This document shows positions 9,248-18,442 of a DNA stretch of 64,000 nucleotides, one piece after another. The stretch lies in the NCBI RefSeq assembly GCF_016863295.1, contig NZ_BOOP01000028.1:62001-126000 (forward strand), read 5' to 3'. Both the position numbers and the translations under genes were made by a program. The DNA is from Planotetraspora phitsanulokensis (lineage in GTDB: Bacteria > Actinomycetota > Actinomycetes > Streptosporangiales > Streptosporangiaceae). How positions within the stretch are numbered: position 1 is the first letter of the stretch; every line of letters begins with the position of its first letter. The notes under the pieces are model-generated. The model did no database searches. It had not been told where the DNA came from and worked only from the letters and a program-made list of their open reading frames with translations.

Positions 9248-10267
9248 GTGCTCACCCCTGAAATCACCCAGTTCATCGCCGGGCTGCCCAAGGCCGAACT
9301 GCACGTCCACCACGTCGGCTCCGCCTCCCCGAGGATCGTCGCCGAGCTGGCCGCACGCCACGAGGGCTCGACACCGGTTCCCGCCGACCCCGCCCTGCTG
9401 GAGAGGTTCTTCGACTTCCGCGACTTCGCCCACTTCGTCGAGATCTATCTGGCGATCGTGGACCTCATCCGGGAGCCCGACGACCTCTGGGCTCTGATCT
9501 ACGGGGTCGGCCGCGACCTGTCCGACCAGCGGGTGCGTTACGCCGAGCTCACCGTCACCCCGTACACGCACCTGCTGCGCGGTTTCGCGGACGCCGAGTT
9601 CTGCGAGATCATCGAGGACGCGCGCAGGCGGGTGGAGGCCGACTTCGGCACGGTGTTGCGCTGGTGCTTCGACATTCCCGGGGAGTCCGGCGTCCCCGGC
9701 GCCGACCGCACGCTGTCCGTCGCGCTCGACCAGCGGCCCGAAGGGCTGATTTCCTTCGGCCTCGGCGGCCCGGAGATCGGCGTGCCCCGCGGCCAGTTCG
9801 TCCCGCACTTCTCCGCCGCCAGGGCCGCCGGCCTGCACTCCGTGCCGCACGCGGGAGAGAGCACCGGCGCGCAGACGGTCTGGCACTCCATCCGCGACCT
9901 GGGCGCCGAGCGGATCGGCCACGGTGTGCACAGCGTCGAGGACCCGGCCCTGCTGGAACACCTGGTGACCAACGGCATCACGCTGGAGGTCTGCCCGACC
10001 TCCAACATCCGCACCCGGGTCGTGCCCACCCTGGCCGAGCACCCCCTGCCGGAGCTGGTCAAGGCGGGAGTCCCCATCACGATCAACTCCGACGACCCGC
10101 CGATGTTCGGCACGACCCTCAACCAGGAGTACGCGGTCGCCGCCGAACTGCTCGACCTCGACCGGGACGGGATCGCCGACCTGGCGCGGTCGGCCGTCCG
10201 CGCCTCCTTCCTCGGAGCCGAGGGGAAGTCCGCCCTCCTCGCCGAGATCGACGCGTACGCGGGTTAG
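9248..10267 (+). CDS. Adenosine-deaminase-family amidohydrolase, candidate aminodeoxyfutalosine deaminase
   Basis: 339 residues with the zinc deaminase motifs: His19-x-His21 in AELHVHHVGSAS, the catalytic HAGE (PHAGEST), VCPTSN and NSDDPPMF. It should hydrolytically deaminate an adenine-containing substrate. The HVHHVGSAS opening and overall pattern resemble the actinomycete group that includes 6-aminodeoxyfutalosine deaminases of menaquinone synthesis; that assignment is from memory, and plain adenosine deaminase remains possible. The GTG start has no ribosome site but has TACGGT 6 bases upstream, a leaderless pattern. Its end is 4 bp from the convergent UTRA gene. Confidence 0.82.
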   Translation: MLTPEITQFIAGLPKAELHVHHVGSASPRIVAELAARHEGSTPVPADPALLERFFDFRDFAHFVEIYLAIVDLIREPDDLWALIYGVGRDLSDQRVRYAELTVTPYTHLLRGFADAEFCEIIEDARRRVEADFGTVLRWCFDIPGESGVPGADRTLSVALDQRPEGLISFGLGGPEIGVPRGQFVPHFSAARAAGLHSVPHAGESTGAQTVWHSIRDLGAERIGHGVHSVEDPALLEHLVTNGITLEVCPTSNIRTRVVPTLAEHPLPELVKAGVPITINSDDPPMFGTTLNQEYAVAAELLDLDRDGIADLARSAVRASFLGAEGKSALLAEIDAYAG

Positions 10268-10271
10268 GGAG

Positions 10272-10871
10272 TCAGAACTCGTCGGCGCCGGTCACTTGGA
10301 CGATCGGGAAGACGTGGCGGGACGCGGCGCACACGGTCTCCAGGACGTGGATGGGCACGTCCTCGGCCGAATACCCCGCACGGACGATCTGCACGACCCA
10401 TTCGCCGGGGTCGAGTTCCAGGACGGCGGCCTCGGCCTCCGTGGGAGGCCGCGCGGTCAGCTGCTCCTCGGCCCGGCCGAAGCGGTGCCCGAGCGCCTCG
10501 ATCCCCGCCTGCAGGCTCGGCCGTACGAAGCCGGGCTCACAGAGCGGGGTGCCCCCGAAGACGTCCAGCCGGAAGTAGCTCGTCGCGACGCGTACGGGCA
10601 CGTCGTCGGCCAGCATCATCTTGCGCCGGGCCAGGATCTCGGTTCCGGGCTGGACGCGCAGGGCGAGGGCGACGTGCTCGGAGGCGGGCTCCGGTCCCAC
10701 GTACACCATGCGCCGGTCGGCCCGGATCCCCTGCCGCCCCGCCTCGGTCATGAACAGGGAGGCCGAGCCCCGCACCGCGGGCTCGGTGGGAAGCGCGCGT
10801 CGCACGAGGACCCGCGGCCGGCCTCCCGCCCTGTCACCTGGAACCGTCCCGCCTCGCACCCGTTCGTCCAC
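10272..10871 (-). CDS. Orphan UTRA-domain protein (GntR effector domain without a helix-turn-helix)
   Basis: 199 residues read as a UTRA ligand-binding domain: LALRVQPGTEILARRKMM, VRVATSYFRLDVF and LELDPGEWVVQIVRAGYS, as found C-terminal in HutC-type GntR regulators. The usual 70-residue winged-helix domain is missing; the first 30 residues are Arg/Gly-rich, and no frame upstream encodes one. GTG 10871 has AAGGAG 11 bases upstream, which is rather far. A TAGAGT box lies about 40 bases before the start. It may be a co-regulator, a ligand-binding enzyme homologue or a decayed regulator. Confidence 0.7.
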   Translation of the reverse strand: MDERVRGGTVPGDRAGGRPRVLVRRALPTEPAVRGSASLFMTEAGRQGIRADRRMVYVGPEPASEHVALALRVQPGTEILARRKMMLADDVPVRVATSYFRLDVFGGTPLCEPGFVRPSLQAGIEALGHRFGRAEEQLTARPPTEAEAAVLELDPGEWVVQIVRAGYSAEDVPIHVLETVCAASRHVFPIVQVTGADEF

Positions 10872-10960
10872 AGCCGCCCGGTCTCCTTCCGTCCGCGGAC
10901 CACCACAGCGACTCTAGCCAGGGGCCGGAACCCGGCCACGCACGAGGGCACGGGACCCCA

Positions 10961-11014
10961 TAAAAAGATCAAGGGCGGCCGATCCGGCGGGACATCACCG
11001 AACCGACCGCCCTT
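10961..11014 (-). terminator. Rho-independent terminator of ssrA
   Basis: On the minus strand, AAGGGCGG (11007-11014) pairs with CCGCCCTT (10971-10978), with further pairing inside the stem. TTTTTAT follows at 10961-10970. It lies 35 bases downstream of the tmRNA 3' end. Confidence 0.8.
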
Positions 11015-11048
11015 CAGGCGATCCGCACGTCTCGAAAAGACGCGCACG

Positions 11049-11431
11049 TGGAGGTGGCGGGAATCGAACCCGCGTCCTTCAACACCAAGACAAGGCTTCT
11101 CCGGGCGCAGCCTGTTACGTTTTTCTCAGCCCCGGCAATCTCACAGGCGAGTCGCCGACGGGCTCAGTCACTGTTTGGTTTCCCGCTCGACCCCGTGACC
11201 GGGTCGGTCGGTTGAGCCTCCTAGCGATGTCAGATCCGGGCCGGAGGCGCTCCCGGGCTGACAGAGGTCACTCGCTGCTTAGGCGGCGAGAGCCAGGGAG
11301 TCCTGGCCGACCTCAGTGCGCATGTTATTGGCACTTATTGGTTTGCGGTCACAGTGTTAACGAGGTTATGTCCGCAGTCCTCGGCCCGCTTCCCTTGACT
11401 TGCAATGCCGAAGTCGAAACCGATCACCCCC
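11049..11431 (-). ncRNA. ssrA: tmRNA (SsrA)
   Basis: Transfer-messenger RNA that rescues stalled ribosomes with SmpB. The 5' end GGGGGTGATCGGTTTCGAC (from 11431) and the 3' end GGTTCGATTCCCGCCACCTCCA (to 11049; the T arm and acceptor strand) form a 7-bp acceptor stem, G1-G7 with CACCTCC at 11050-11056. CCA is not encoded. The resume region reads GCC AAT AAC ATG and ends in TAA, giving the tag ANNMRTEVGQDSLALAA, with the hydrophobic LALAA degron end. Length is 383 nt, normal for the family. smpB lies about 2.2 kb upstream on the same strand. Confidence 0.95.
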
Positions 11432-11732
11432 TGTTGAGTTGTCAATCCCCCAGCTCCAAGAGCCGGGAAATGAACCCTACATTCTCAACACTCGCGGCGC
11501 GAACCGAATTCCAGCCGGTCCGGCATGGGACGGCGAAGCCCCCGGGACGCGGCATAGCACGCGCCCCGGGGGCCGACCGGCAGGGTCGAGCCGGTCCGGA
11601 CGGAAGGGCTCCCCCCGAGATGGAGCCCTGATCTCATCACGGTGACCGGGACCGCAACCCCCCAAGCGGTGCCCAGTCACTGAGAAAGACGCCACGGACG
11701 GCCTCGATGGTTGCCTGTGGGACGGAAATTTT
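11432..11732. other. Intergenic region with two strong hairpins between ssrA and the PBP-like gene
   Basis: Holds the presumed ssrA promoter (TTGAGA...TAGGGT-like sequence, weak evidence) and two inverted repeats. A 14-base arm pair with one mismatch lies at 11538-11551/11560-11573. A perfect 8-bp stem AGGGCTCC/GGAGCCCT lies at 11605-11612/11622-11629. Both lie downstream of the PBP-like gene and probably terminate it. No credible gene is seen. Confidence 0.6.
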
Positions 11733-13637
11733 TCAGGTCTGCGTCTGCGCCTGCGTCTGCCTCTGCAGATAGCTGAAGAAGTCCCCCGCGATGCCCGCGG
11801 ACGTCGTCGCGTCGGCGCTGTGGGAGAGCACGGCGACGGCCACGTCGCCCTGCCAGCCGACGAACCACGACAGGTTGGTGCGCTTCTTCTTCACGACCTG
11901 GGTCACCTCAGAGGCCACACCGTGCACGGGACCCCCCCGCGCCGCGGCGCTCTTGGCGGTGCCTTTCGTGACGCCCCAGCGCATCAGAGTGCGCAACGTC
12001 CCGACCATGGCGGGGTCGAGCACCTTCGGCGGCATCGGGGCGGCCGGAGGCGCCTCGGCCGAGGCGTCCGGCGTGGAGGGCGAGGTGACGAGCACGGGAG
12101 GCCGCCAGGTGCCGGAGTCGACCGCCGCCGCCACCAGCGCCATCGACAGGGGGCTCACCTGAACGCTCGTGCCGGCGATCAGCCTGGCCACGGCCGCGTC
12201 GGTCGTCGCCTCAGGAACCGACCCGGTGAAGGTCTTGAGCGGCAGGCCCCAGTCTCCGCCGATGCCGAACTCGGTGGCGCTGTCGGCGAGGGCGCGCCCG
12301 TCGACCCGCCTGGCCAGGGAGGCCAGCGCCGTCACGCACCCCTGCGCGAAGTCCCCCGAGAACGTGGGGGTCGCGGGCGACAGCAGTCCGGGCTGGACGA
12401 AGCGCGCGCCGCCGACCGTTCGGTCGGCGCTGCAGGGCACCTTCTGCGACGGGGTCAGGCCGTTCTCGAGGAGCGCGTCGGAGGCGATGATCGAGAACGT
12501 CGTGCCGGGCGGGTACTTCCCGGCGAGCGCGTCCTTCTCCTGGTTGAGCTGGTTCGTCGAAACCGCGAGGATCTCGCCCGTGGTCGCGTTCACGGCGACG
12601 AGGGCGGTCGGCCGGGAGCCGGCCACGGCGCCGTCGCCGGCCTTCTGGACGCGGCTGTCGATCGTCGTCCGGACGGAGTCGTTCTTCCGCCCGGGCCAGG
12701 CCTTGAGCTCCTTGACCTGGTCTGACGTCTTGGTGTCCAGGATGACGACGCGGGTCTCCGTCGAGCCCGTCAGCTGGTCCTGGTAGGCCTTCTGGAGGCC
12801 GTCGCGGCCCACGGTGTCGCCCGCCCGCTGCGGCCCGCCGAGTTGCTGCTCGGCCTCCGGCGTGATCGCCGCGACCCGGCCCACGATCTGGACGGGCGAC
12901 TTCGGGGCGACCGGCGGGGTGTCCGGCTGGATCTCGAGGTCCTTGATCACCGCCAGCTTGGCCTGGATGCTGGCGTACTTGGTGCCGCCGAAGGTCGCGA
13001 GCGGGACGAAGTCGCGCGGCGGCGAGGAGAGGATCCGGCTCAGCAGCCGGTCCTGGGCGAAGCCGGTGATCTTCGAGAGCTGGTCGCACAGCCGGCCCGG
13101 GTCCTTGACCTTCGCGGGATAGACCCCGGCCACGTAGAGCTTGGTCTCCTCCTGCAGCGGGTTGCCCTGGTTGTCGAGGATGGGCTTGCGGCCCTCCGGC
13201 ACGGTCGCCACGGCGAGCCGCTGCCCCGCGTGCAGATCAGGATGGATGATGCTCGGCGACCAGCGGACCTTCCACACGCCGTCCACCAGGTGCAGCGGCA
13301 GGGCGCCGTCGTACTCCCACAGCGGGTTGTTCTCCCCCAGGTCGACCTGGGCGTGGAACTCGGCCCGGGCGTCGTCGCCGTTGCGCTGGATGCCCTTCAT
13401 CGAGAACCGGATCGAGGCGGCGTCGAGCTGCACCTCGAAGCTCTGCAGGGCGCCGCGCACGGTGGCCGGATCGCCGTCGACCCGCTGGGCGGCGTCGGCG
13501 TAGTCACCGGTCTGCCACCCGACCAGGAAGTCCCGGACGGCCTCGTGCGGTGACGGTTCCTCGAAGCAGCCGGTGAGCATCGGCGTCACCAGGCCGATCG
13601 CCAGCGCGGCGCGCAGGACTCTCGCGTGCACGGACAC
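11733..13637 (-). CDS. PBP-like lipoprotein with degenerate transpeptidase active site
   Basis: 634 residues, secreted and lipid-anchored (lipobox LTGC, Cys24). It has an NTF2-like MecA-N type domain at about 25-145, a dimerisation-like part and a transpeptidase-fold domain at about 340-620. All three penicillin-binding motifs are lost: SxxK is TTFS at 379-382, SxN is GCV at 433-435, and KTG is VAS at 574-576. The paralogue at 33525-35090 keeps all three. It is therefore probably non-catalytic, with a structural or ligand-sensing role. The C-terminus ends in a QTQAQTQT tail. GTG 13637 lies 3 bp after the smpB stop, so they are cotranscribed. Confidence 0.85.
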   Translation of the reverse strand: MSVHARVLRAALAIGLVTPMLTGCFEEPSPHEAVRDFLVGWQTGDYADAAQRVDGDPATVRGALQSFEVQLDAASIRFSMKGIQRNGDDARAEFHAQVDLGENNPLWEYDGALPLHLVDGVWKVRWSPSIIHPDLHAGQRLAVATVPEGRKPILDNQGNPLQEETKLYVAGVYPAKVKDPGRLCDQLSKITGFAQDRLLSRILSSPPRDFVPLATFGGTKYASIQAKLAVIKDLEIQPDTPPVAPKSPVQIVGRVAAITPEAEQQLGGPQRAGDTVGRDGLQKAYQDQLTGSTETRVVILDTKTSDQVKELKAWPGRKNDSVRTTIDSRVQKAGDGAVAGSRPTALVAVNATTGEILAVSTNQLNQEKDALAGKYPPGTTFSIIASDALLENGLTPSQKVPCSADRTVGGARFVQPGLLSPATPTFSGDFAQGCVTALASLARRVDGRALADSATEFGIGGDWGLPLKTFTGSVPEATTDAAVARLIAGTSVQVSPLSMALVAAAVDSGTWRPPVLVTSPSTPDASAEAPPAAPMPPKVLDPAMVGTLRTLMRWGVTKGTAKSAAARGGPVHGVASEVTQVVKKKRTNLSWFVGWQGDVAVAVLSHSADATTSAGIAGDFFSYLQRQTQAQTQT

Positions 13638-13640
13638 GGC

Positions 13641-14123
13641 CTAGCGGCCCCCCCGGCGGCGGACCGCGTTGGACATGGCGCGGGCCATGTCCCGGTTCGC
13701 CTGCTTCTCCATCAGGGTCTGCCGTTTGTCGTAGTCCTTCTTACCCCGGGCGACGCCGATTTCGATCTTGGCCTTCCCGTCCTTGAAGTACATGGCGAGC
13801 GGGATCAGGGTCAGGCCCCGCTCCTTGAGCGTGGCGCTGATCTTGCTGATCTCCTTGCCGTGCAGCAGCAGCTTGCGCGTGCGCCGTGCGGCGTGGTTGG
13901 TCCACGTGCCCTGGCTGTACTCCGGGATGTACACGTTGATCAGCCACGCCTCGCCGTTCTCCACCGAGGCGTAGCCGTCGGTGAGGTTGGCCTTGCCCGC
14001 GCGGAGCGACTTCACCTCGGTGCCGGTCAGCACGAGCCCGGCCTCATAGGTGTCCTCGATGAAGTACTCGTGCCGGGCACGCTTGTTCTGGGCGATCAGT
14101 TTTCGCCCGATCTCACGTGGCAT
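13641..14123 (-). CDS. smpB: SsrA-binding protein SmpB
   Basis: 160 residues, normal length. It binds tmRNA and brings it to stalled ribosomes. Family landmarks are [41 protein letters not shown] and the basic C-terminal tail [23 protein letters not shown] 14123 matches the usual N-terminus ([20 protein letters not shown]). It lies between ftsX and the PBP-like gene, with its RNA partner ssrA on the same strand. Confidence 0.97.
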   Translation of the reverse strand: MPREIGRKLIAQNKRARHEYFIEDTYEAGLVLTGTEVKSLRAGKANLTDGYASVENGEAWLINVYIPEYSQGTWTNHAARRTRKLLLHGKEISKISATLKERGLTLIPLAMYFKDGKAKIEIGVARGKKDYDKRQTLMEKQANRDMARAMSNAVRRRGGR

Positions 14124-14192
14124 ACAGGGAGCCTACCGTTGACGCGGGGGGCGGAAACGACGTGCGCGTACGCTCGGGAGACCGCCCACCGG

Positions 14193-15092
14193 TCACACGC
14201 GCAGGTAACGACGGAGCGTGATGAACGAGGCGAGAACACAGATCACCACGCCGACGGCCATGGTGAAGGTGATCACACCCGCGACCGTGTTCCATCCGAG
14301 AGGGATGGCCATGTAGGTCTGGATGCCCTCGAACAGCAAGATCTTGGTGACGATCAGCAGGACCGCGGCGAAGACGCCGCCGATGAGGCCCGCGATCACA
14401 CCCTCCATCACGAACGGCAACTGGATGTAGATGTTCGACGCGCCGACCAGCCGCATGATGCCGGTCTCCCGTCGCCGGTTGTAGGCCGACAGGCGGACCG
14501 TGTTGCCGATCAGCAGCGTCGCCGCGAACACCATCAGGATGGCCACACCCAGGGCCATGTTCCTCAGCTTGCCCAGGAATCCGAAGTAGGTGTCCAGGAT
14601 CTGGCGCTGGTTGACGATGTTGGAGACGCCCTCTTGACCCGTGATGCTCTCGGTGACGGCGCCGGCGTTGTTGGGGTCCTTGAGCTTGACGCGGAAGGAC
14701 TCCGGCAGGTCGTCGGGCTGCACGACCGACAGCAGCAGGCTGTTGCCCTGCTGCTCCTGAAAGTTCTTGTACGCCTGGGCCTGGTCCTCGAAGTCGACCC
14801 GCTCGACCTCGGGCATGCCCGAGATCGTCTGCTTCAGCGCCGCCTTCTGCTCGTCGTTGAGCGGGGGCTTGTTCTTACAGGACGGGAAGACGTCGTCCTT
14901 CTTGCACAGGAAGACCGACAGTTCGACCTTGTCGGTCCAGTAGCTGGTCATGGACGAGACCTGAGAGTTGATCATCAGCCCGATGCCGAGCAGTGCCATG
15001 CCGACCGCGACCGTCACGATGACGGCGATGGTCATCGTGAGGTTACGGCGAAGGCCGATCCAGACCTCGGAGAAGATGAAGTTGGCCCGCAT
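14193..15092 (-). CDS. ftsX: Cell-division ABC-transporter-like permease FtsX
   Basis: 299 residues with four transmembrane segments: one near residues 20-45 (IAVIVTVAVGMALLGIGL) and three in the C-terminal 130 residues. They enclose an extracellular loop of about 120 residues that in this family activates peptidoglycan hydrolases. The start MRANFIFSEVWIGLRRNL at 15092 is the conserved actinobacterial one; AGGAG lies 11 bases upstream. It lies 14 bp after ftsE and forms the FtsEX complex with it. Confidence 0.95.
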   Translation of the reverse strand: MRANFIFSEVWIGLRRNLTMTIAVIVTVAVGMALLGIGLMINSQVSSMTSYWTDKVELSVFLCKKDDVFPSCKNKPPLNDEQKAALKQTISGMPEVERVDFEDQAQAYKNFQEQQGNSLLLSVVQPDDLPESFRVKLKDPNNAGAVTESITGQEGVSNIVNQRQILDTYFGFLGKLRNMALGVAILMVFAATLLIGNTVRLSAYNRRRETGIMRLVGASNIYIQLPFVMEGVIAGLIGGVFAAVLLIVTKILLFEGIQTYMAIPLGWNTVAGVITFTMAVGVVICVLASFITLRRYLRV

Positions 15093-15106
15093 GCTCGCAG
15101 TTACTC

Positions 15107-15796
15107 CTAATAAGCCTGACCGTAGACGCCACGCGACTGGTCGCGGACGATCTTTCCGTCCTCCAGCTCCACCACGCGCTTGCGCATGGAGTCGACGATG
15201 GCGGCATCGTGTGTGGCCATGAGGACGGTGGTGCCGGTCCTGTTGATGCGGTCGAGCACCTTCATGATGCCGATGCTCGTCGCGGGGTCGATGTTTCCGG
15301 TGGGCTCGTCGGCCAGCAGGATCATGGGCCGGTTGACGAAGGCCCGAGCCATCGCGACGCGCTGCTGCTCGCCGCCGGAGAGCTCGTCGGGCATACGGTG
15401 CGCCTTGCCCTCGAGGCCGACCAGCTCGATGACCTCCGGCACGACCTTGCGGATGAACCGCCGCGGCTTGCCGATGACCTCGAGCGCGAACGCCACGTTC
15501 TCGTAGACGTTCTTGTTGGGCAGCAGCCGGAAGTCCTGGAAGACGCATCCGATCCGGCGCCGCAGGTGGGGAACCTTGAAGTTGGACAGGCGGGAGAGGT
15601 CCTTGCCGGCGACATGGATCGCCCCGGAGTTGGGCCGCTCCTCCTTGAGGACCAGGCGAAGGAAGGTGGACTTCCCTGATCCGGAGGGACCGACGAGGAA
15701 CACGAACTCGCCCTTGTCGACGTCCACGCTCACGTGGTCGAGGGCAGGCCGGTTTTGGTTCGCGTAGACCTTGCTGACATTATCGAAATGGATCAC
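15107..15796 (-). CDS. ftsE: Cell-division ATP-binding protein FtsE
   Basis: 229 residues, the standard FtsE length from GTG 15796 ([11 protein letters not shown]). Walker [10 protein letters not shown] is at 36-44, the ABC signature LSGGEQQ at 139-145 and Walker B ILLADE at 159-164. The cytoplasmic ATPase drives FtsX and so couples division to wall hydrolysis. The frame extends upstream to 15841 without support. A TAGACT box lies about 20 bases before the GTG and may be the promoter of ftsEX-smpB. Confidence 0.95.
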   Translation of the reverse strand: MIHFDNVSKVYANQNRPALDHVSVDVDKGEFVFLVGPSGSGKSTFLRLVLKEERPNSGAIHVAGKDLSRLSNFKVPHLRRRIGCVFQDFRLLPNKNVYENVAFALEVIGKPRRFIRKVVPEVIELVGLEGKAHRMPDELSGGEQQRVAMARAFVNRPMILLADEPTGNIDPATSIGIMKVLDRINRTGTTVLMATHDAAIVDSMRKRVVELEDGKIVRDQSRGVYGQAY

Positions 15797-15970
15797 GGGC
15801 GCATCACGGCAAGCCAGTCTAGGGGGTTGGACATCCAACACGGAGGGAGACCGTAAGTTTCGATCGACGTTCCGGTTGGCCGTACCTCAGTGTAGGGGTA
15901 ACACTGGCATGGAACGTCCATAACGGAAACAAAACGATTAGGCCTTGGATCATAGGATGGTAAGGGTGCT

Positions 15971-16159
15971 ATGAGCTGCGAACATCTGATCTGCGCGGCC
16001 TGCGCGGGCCCTGTGGTGGAGGGCCGGTGCCCCGTCTGCCGCGAAGGACGCGCCAAGCTTCACCACCACGGGTTCATGGGTCTTTCGCCCGTGCTCATCG
16101 CACTGGCCGTACTGCTCGCCGTCGCGTTGCTGGCCCTGTCCCACATCAGCGGGTACTAG
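15971..16159 (+). CDS. Small zinc-ribbon-like membrane protein (62 aa)
   Basis: The N-terminal half has cysteines 3, 8, 11, 20 and 23, arranged as CAAC and CPVC, a small zinc-ribbon pattern. After HHH comes one transmembrane helix (VLIALAVLLAVALLALS). It is a conserved-looking hypothetical protein, divergent from ftsE and convergent with prfB. A TAGGAT box lies 12 bases before the ATG, and AAGGG may be the ribosome site. A small hairpin (CCCGC-GTCA-GCGGG, 16169-16182) follows the stop. Function unknown. Confidence 0.75.
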   Translation: MSCEHLICAACAGPVVEGRCPVCREGRAKLHHHGFMGLSPVLIALAVLLAVALLALSHISGY

Positions 16160-16196
16160 ACCCGCCGACCCGCGTCAGCGGGCCGCCGGGCCCCGC

Positions 16197-17306
16197 TCAG
16201 TGCGCCTCCTGGCGGCGCATCCACCGGATCTCGCCCTCGATGAACTCGTCGAGGTCGCCGTCCAGGACGGCGCTCGGGTTGCCCGCCTCGACCCCGGAGC
16301 GCAGGTCCTTGACGATCTGGTACGGGTGCAGCACGTAGTTGCGGATCTGCGTGCCCCACGAGGTGGTGGTCTCGCCGCGAAGCTCGTTCATCGCGGCCGC
16401 CTCCTCCTGGCGCTTGCGCTCCAGCAGCTTCGCGGACAGCACGGCCATCGCGGAGGCCCGGTTCTGGAGCTGGGACCGCTCGTTCTGGCAGGACACCACG
16501 ATGCCGGTCGGGATGTGGGTGATCCGGACGGCGGAGTCGGTCGTGTTCACTCCCTGACCGCCGGGGCCCGACGACCGGTAGACATCGACGCGGAGGTCGT
16601 CCTCGTTGATGTCGATGTGGTCGGTCTGCTCCACGACCGGGACCACGTCCACTCCGGCGAAGGAGGTCTGGCGGCGGCCCTGGTTGTCGAACGGGCTGAT
16701 CCGGACCAGGCGGTGGGTCCCGTGCTCTCCCCTGAGCGTGCCGTACGCGTAGGGCGTCTTGATCACGAAGGTGGCCGACTTGATGCCGGCCTCCTCGGCG
16801 TAGGAGGTGTCGTAGACCTCGGTCGAGTACCCGTGGCGCTCCGCCCACCGCAGATACATGCGGAGCAGCATCTGCGCCCAGTCGGCCGCGTCGACGCCGC
16901 CGGCCTGGGAGTTGATCGTGACGAGCGCCTCCCGCGAGTCGTACTCGCCCGCCAGGAGGGTCCGGACCTCGAGCGCGCCGACGTCGGACTTGAGCGAGGC
17001 CAGTTCCCTCTCGGCCTCGGCCAGCGCGTCCTCGTCGCCCTCCTCGGCCGCCAGCTCGAACAGGACCGGCAGGTCCTCCAGGCGGCGGGCCAGACCCTCG
17101 ACGCGGTTGATCTCACTCTGCAGGTGGGACAGCCTGCTGGTGACCTTCTGCGCCTGTTCAGGGTCGTTCCACAGGTCAGGAGCGGCAGCCTGCGCCTCCA
17201 GATCGACGACCTGCTTGCGCAGGGCGTCGAGGTCGAGCACATCCTGGATGCCCCTGAGTGTGCCGGTAAGCTCGCCGATCTCTTCGGCCGGATCGATGAC
17301 TGCCAC
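16197..17306 (-). CDS. prfB: Peptide chain release factor 2
   Basis: 369 residues. It recognises UGA/UAA stop codons through SPF (204-206) and triggers hydrolysis with the GGQ motif (249-251, [14 protein letters not shown]). GTG 17306 ([15 protein letters not shown]) gives the family length; no ribosome site is present, but TACCCT lies 8 bases upstream, a leaderless pattern. An ATG at 17339 with GAGGTG upstream is an alternative. The gene is one uninterrupted frame, so it lacks the programmed +1 frameshift seen in many bacteria. Confidence 0.95.
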   Translation of the reverse strand: MAVIDPAEEIGELTGTLRGIQDVLDLDALRKQVVDLEAQAAAPDLWNDPEQAQKVTSRLSHLQSEINRVEGLARRLEDLPVLFELAAEEGDEDALAEAERELASLKSDVGALEVRTLLAGEYDSREALVTINSQAGGVDAADWAQMLLRMYLRWAERHGYSTEVYDTSYAEEAGIKSATFVIKTPYAYGTLRGEHGTHRLVRISPFDNQGRRQTSFAGVDVVPVVEQTDHIDINEDDLRVDVYRSSGPGGQGVNTTDSAVRITHIPTGIVVSCQNERSQLQNRASAMAVLSAKLLERKRQEEAAAMNELRGETTTSWGTQIRNYVLHPYQIVKDLRSGVEAGNPSAVLDGDLDEFIEGEIRWMRRQEAH

Positions 17307-17389
17307 GTCTGTAAAGGGTACGCGAACCGAGGACGTCATCGGGTCTCGCACCTCGGCTAGCATGTGGATCCTTGTCCTAGGAGGCTGGC

Positions 17390-18433
17390 GTGAACGGGGT
17401 CGTCCGGAGTGCGCTCGCCGTGGCGCTGCTCGCCGGCACGGTTGCCGCCTGCACGAGCGCTGCGCCGCCGACGCCGTCGGCGAGCCCCGCCGCGGCCACG
17501 TCGAGCGCTCCGGCGCCGAGCCCGAGCCCCGAGCCGCAGGCCGTGACGATCAAGGATGCCGAAAAGGCGTTCGAGGGTTTCATCGCCACCGACGAGGTCC
17601 TCAGGGTGGCGGGCGCGGACAGGTGGGCGCTCTCACTCGCCCGTGACGCCCAGCGCCCCATCACGGCGGCCCAGATCCACTCCTCCGGCGCCAAGCCGCC
17701 TCGCTACACCTGGTCGCACCCCAAGGTGTTCGTGCCCCGGCAGAGCGCCAGAGCGGGCCTCCAGTGGTTCGCCGCGACGGCCCAGCGCCGCACCTCGAAG
17801 GGCGACGTCCGCATGGCCGTGTTCGCCTTCACGCGGCCGGACGCGGCCTCGCGGTGGCAGAACAGCTTCGAGTCCCTGATCTACCCGGGCGACGAGCCGC
17901 CGGCGATCGCCACGGACGCCGAGGGCTATGCGACGGCGCTCGACTCCCGTGACGGGAGCATCGCGGTCAGCCCCAACCTGATGGGTCCCCTGCACGCCAC
18001 GGTCGCCGAGGAGGGGCAGGACGGCTACGCCTCGGGGCTGATCGCTCCGGGCCCGCAGACGACCGGCTTCGCGGCGGCGATCACGGCCGACCAGGACAGG
18101 GCCAGGGACAAGGACTGCATGGACTACCGGTCCATCTTCGCCATCGCCGCGAACTATCCGATCTTCGCAATGCGCACCGTCAACGGGGGCGGCCTCGTCT
18201 TCTACACGCTGTCGCGCACCTCGACGTGGACGCCCGAGATCAAGTGCAGCGAGGGCCGCCCGGTGCTGATCCCCCCGGCGGCCCGCTGGACTCTGAAGAA
18301 CCCGTTCATCAGGAAAGAGCGCCGGATCGAGGAGACGCAGCAGTACGTGAGCGCGGTGCCGTCCAAGACGTCCACCGCGCCCGCTCGTGTCATCGCCTAC
18401 GACAGCGTCGTCACCAGGGCCACCGCGACCTGA
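17390..18433 (+). CDS. Putative secreted lipoprotein, function unknown
   Basis: 347 residues. The signal peptide ends in the lipobox TVAAC (Cys21) and is followed by a Pro/Ala/Ser-rich linker to about residue 50, then a globular domain that I do not recognise. Two Cys residues in the C-terminal third (KDCMDYRS and EIKCSEG) could form a disulfide. GTG 17390 has AGGAGG 5 bases upstream. It is divergent from prfB and converges on the glutamate dehydrogenase gene with 9 bp between stops. No function is assigned. Confidence 0.8.
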   Translation: MNGVVRSALAVALLAGTVAACTSAAPPTPSASPAAATSSAPAPSPSPEPQAVTIKDAEKAFEGFIATDEVLRVAGADRWALSLARDAQRPITAAQIHSSGAKPPRYTWSHPKVFVPRQSARAGLQWFAATAQRRTSKGDVRMAVFAFTRPDAASRWQNSFESLIYPGDEPPAIATDAEGYATALDSRDGSIAVSPNLMGPLHATVAEEGQDGYASGLIAPGPQTTGFAAAITADQDRARDKDCMDYRSIFAIAANYPIFAMRTVNGGGLVFYTLSRTSTWTPEIKCSEGRPVLIPPAARWTLKNPFIRKERRIEETQQYVSAVPSKTSTAPARVIAYDSVVTRATAT

Positions 18434-18442
18434 TCACCGGCC

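Noticed and set aside
10872-11047. Possible missing winged-helix domain of the UTRA protein in another frame, which would indicate a frameshifted GntR gene.
   Set aside because: None of the three upstream frames shows a helix-turn-helix pattern; the region instead contains the ssrA terminator.
16197-17306. Programmed +1 frameshift in prfB.
   Set aside because: The release factor reads as a single frame from the start through GGQ with no internal UGA, so no frameshift is needed.
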